A stretch of 64,000 bases of DNA from NCBI RefSeq assembly GCF_963664735.1, contig NZ_OY761553.1, positions 1,937,303 to 2,001,302 of the forward strand. The letters run 5' to 3'. The notes below the pieces were generated by a model that saw only the letters and a program-made list of their open reading frames with translations, was not told the DNA's origin and made no database searches. The first letter of the stretch is position 1. The number at the start of each line of letters is the position of its first letter. Below are positions 63,795 through 64,000 of this stretch, piece after piece. The position numbers were made by a program, and so were the translations under genes. Origin of the DNA: an uncultured Cohaesibacter sp. GTDB lineage: Bacteria; Pseudomonadota; Alphaproteobacteria; Rhizobiales; Cohaesibacteraceae.

Positions 63795-64000
63795 TCACGC
63801 CTGCTTGGCCAGAAGGGGATCTCGGTCCTGGAAAAACGGATCGTGCGGCTCCGTCTCAAGGCTATCGGAAGGCATGGCTTGCGGGCATTCATCCTGAAGG
63901 AATGCCATGAGATCCGTCAGGCAATCTTGCAGTCCGAAGTAAATAACGTTACGGCCGCATCTTTGGGAGCGGATGAGCCCTGCACGTTGCAAAATGGAAA
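63795..64000 (-). CDS. ArsR family regulator, C-terminal part (cut by window edge)
   Basis: The frame runs off the right edge and holds the end of a winged helix, with LQRAGLIRSQRCGRNVIYFGL matching the wing of ArsR-type repressors, followed by a 40-residue tail with two Cys (LQDCLTDLMAFLQDEC). It lies upstream of arsC in the same direction with a 224-base gap. It is most likely the arsenite-responsive repressor of this operon. Confidence 0.8.
   Translation of the reverse strand, partial: SILQRAGLIRSQRCGRNVIYFGLQDCLTDLMAFLQDECPQAMPSDSLETEPHDPFFQDRDPLLAKQA

Noticed and set aside
1-64000. tRNA genes, CRISPR arrays and insertion sequences
   Set aside because: A read-through found no TPsiC-arm motif with a fitting cloverleaf, no regularly spaced repeats of CRISPR size and no transposase.

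Overview
The window looks like chromosomal DNA of an alphaproteobacterium of the Rhizobiales/Hyphomicrobiales. This rests on gene families that I know as typical of that group: a TIGR01459 HAD hydrolase, a DUF6460 protein, a DUF3422 protein, a NadQ-like NAD regulator, an aquaporin-type ars operon, DUF1127 proteins and an Irr-type iron box. Moderate GC content and free-living transport and regulation genes suggest a marine or soil heterotroph, perhaps Cohaesibacter-like; the genus is a guess. I found no tRNA, rRNA, insertion sequence, prophage or CRISPR array.

Layout. 1-6 kb: alanine dehydrogenase with a divergent Lrp/AsnC regulator, then an OmpR/EnvZ-type two-component pair divergent from a low-complexity protein. 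7-10.6 kb: a ceramidase-like membrane hydrolase, a GNAT acetyltransferase behind what reads as a complete ribosome-mediated attenuator, a 36-residue membrane protein and a PepSY membrane protein. 10.7-15.7 kb: a housekeeping block on the minus strand (fabI, histidine phosphatase, aroC, ribB with a worn-out GTP cyclohydrolase II domain). 16-22 kb: TetR regulator, FAD-linked dehydrogenase with GNAT, DUF6460 protein, AsmA protein. 22.7-28 kb: iron(III) uptake genes (permease and binding protein, split by an MFS exporter), a candidate small RNA, and a hairpin array with a shared loop sequence. 28-36 kb: HD hydrolase, tyrosine phosphatase, NadQ-like regulator, rnhB, DUF2207/LemA pair, ChaN-like protein. 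36-47 kb: FecR-domain protein, glyQ, moaB, ygfZ, HAD hydrolase, degenerate EAL protein, a structured RNA candidate, radical SAM protein. 47-52.6 kb: ClpP-like protease, DUF1127 protein with LysR regulator, PP2C-like protein overlapping an AEC transporter, sppA. 53-64 kb: M20 amidohydrolase, LprI-like protein, tRNA methyltransferase, ispB, TPR protein, ispE, DUF3422 protein, and an ars operon (arsR-arsC-aqpS) running off the right edge.

The most interesting signals are non-coding. (1) Upstream of the acetyltransferase at 7995-8516, a promoter, a leaderless 17-codon ORF with Tyr-Trp-Tyr codons, and mutually exclusive antiterminator and terminator stems form a textbook attenuator in front of a gene not normally regulated that way. 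(2) At 26328-26615, four hairpins with different but self-complementary stems all present the loop GGACCAG (CTGGTCC on the other strand). (3) At 45192-45401, five consecutive hairpins end in a strong minus-strand terminator. (4) At 22732-22921, direct repeats, a -10 box, a short ORF and a terminator form an isolated transcription unit. All assignments come from reading the sequence and recalled family knowledge; no database search was run.
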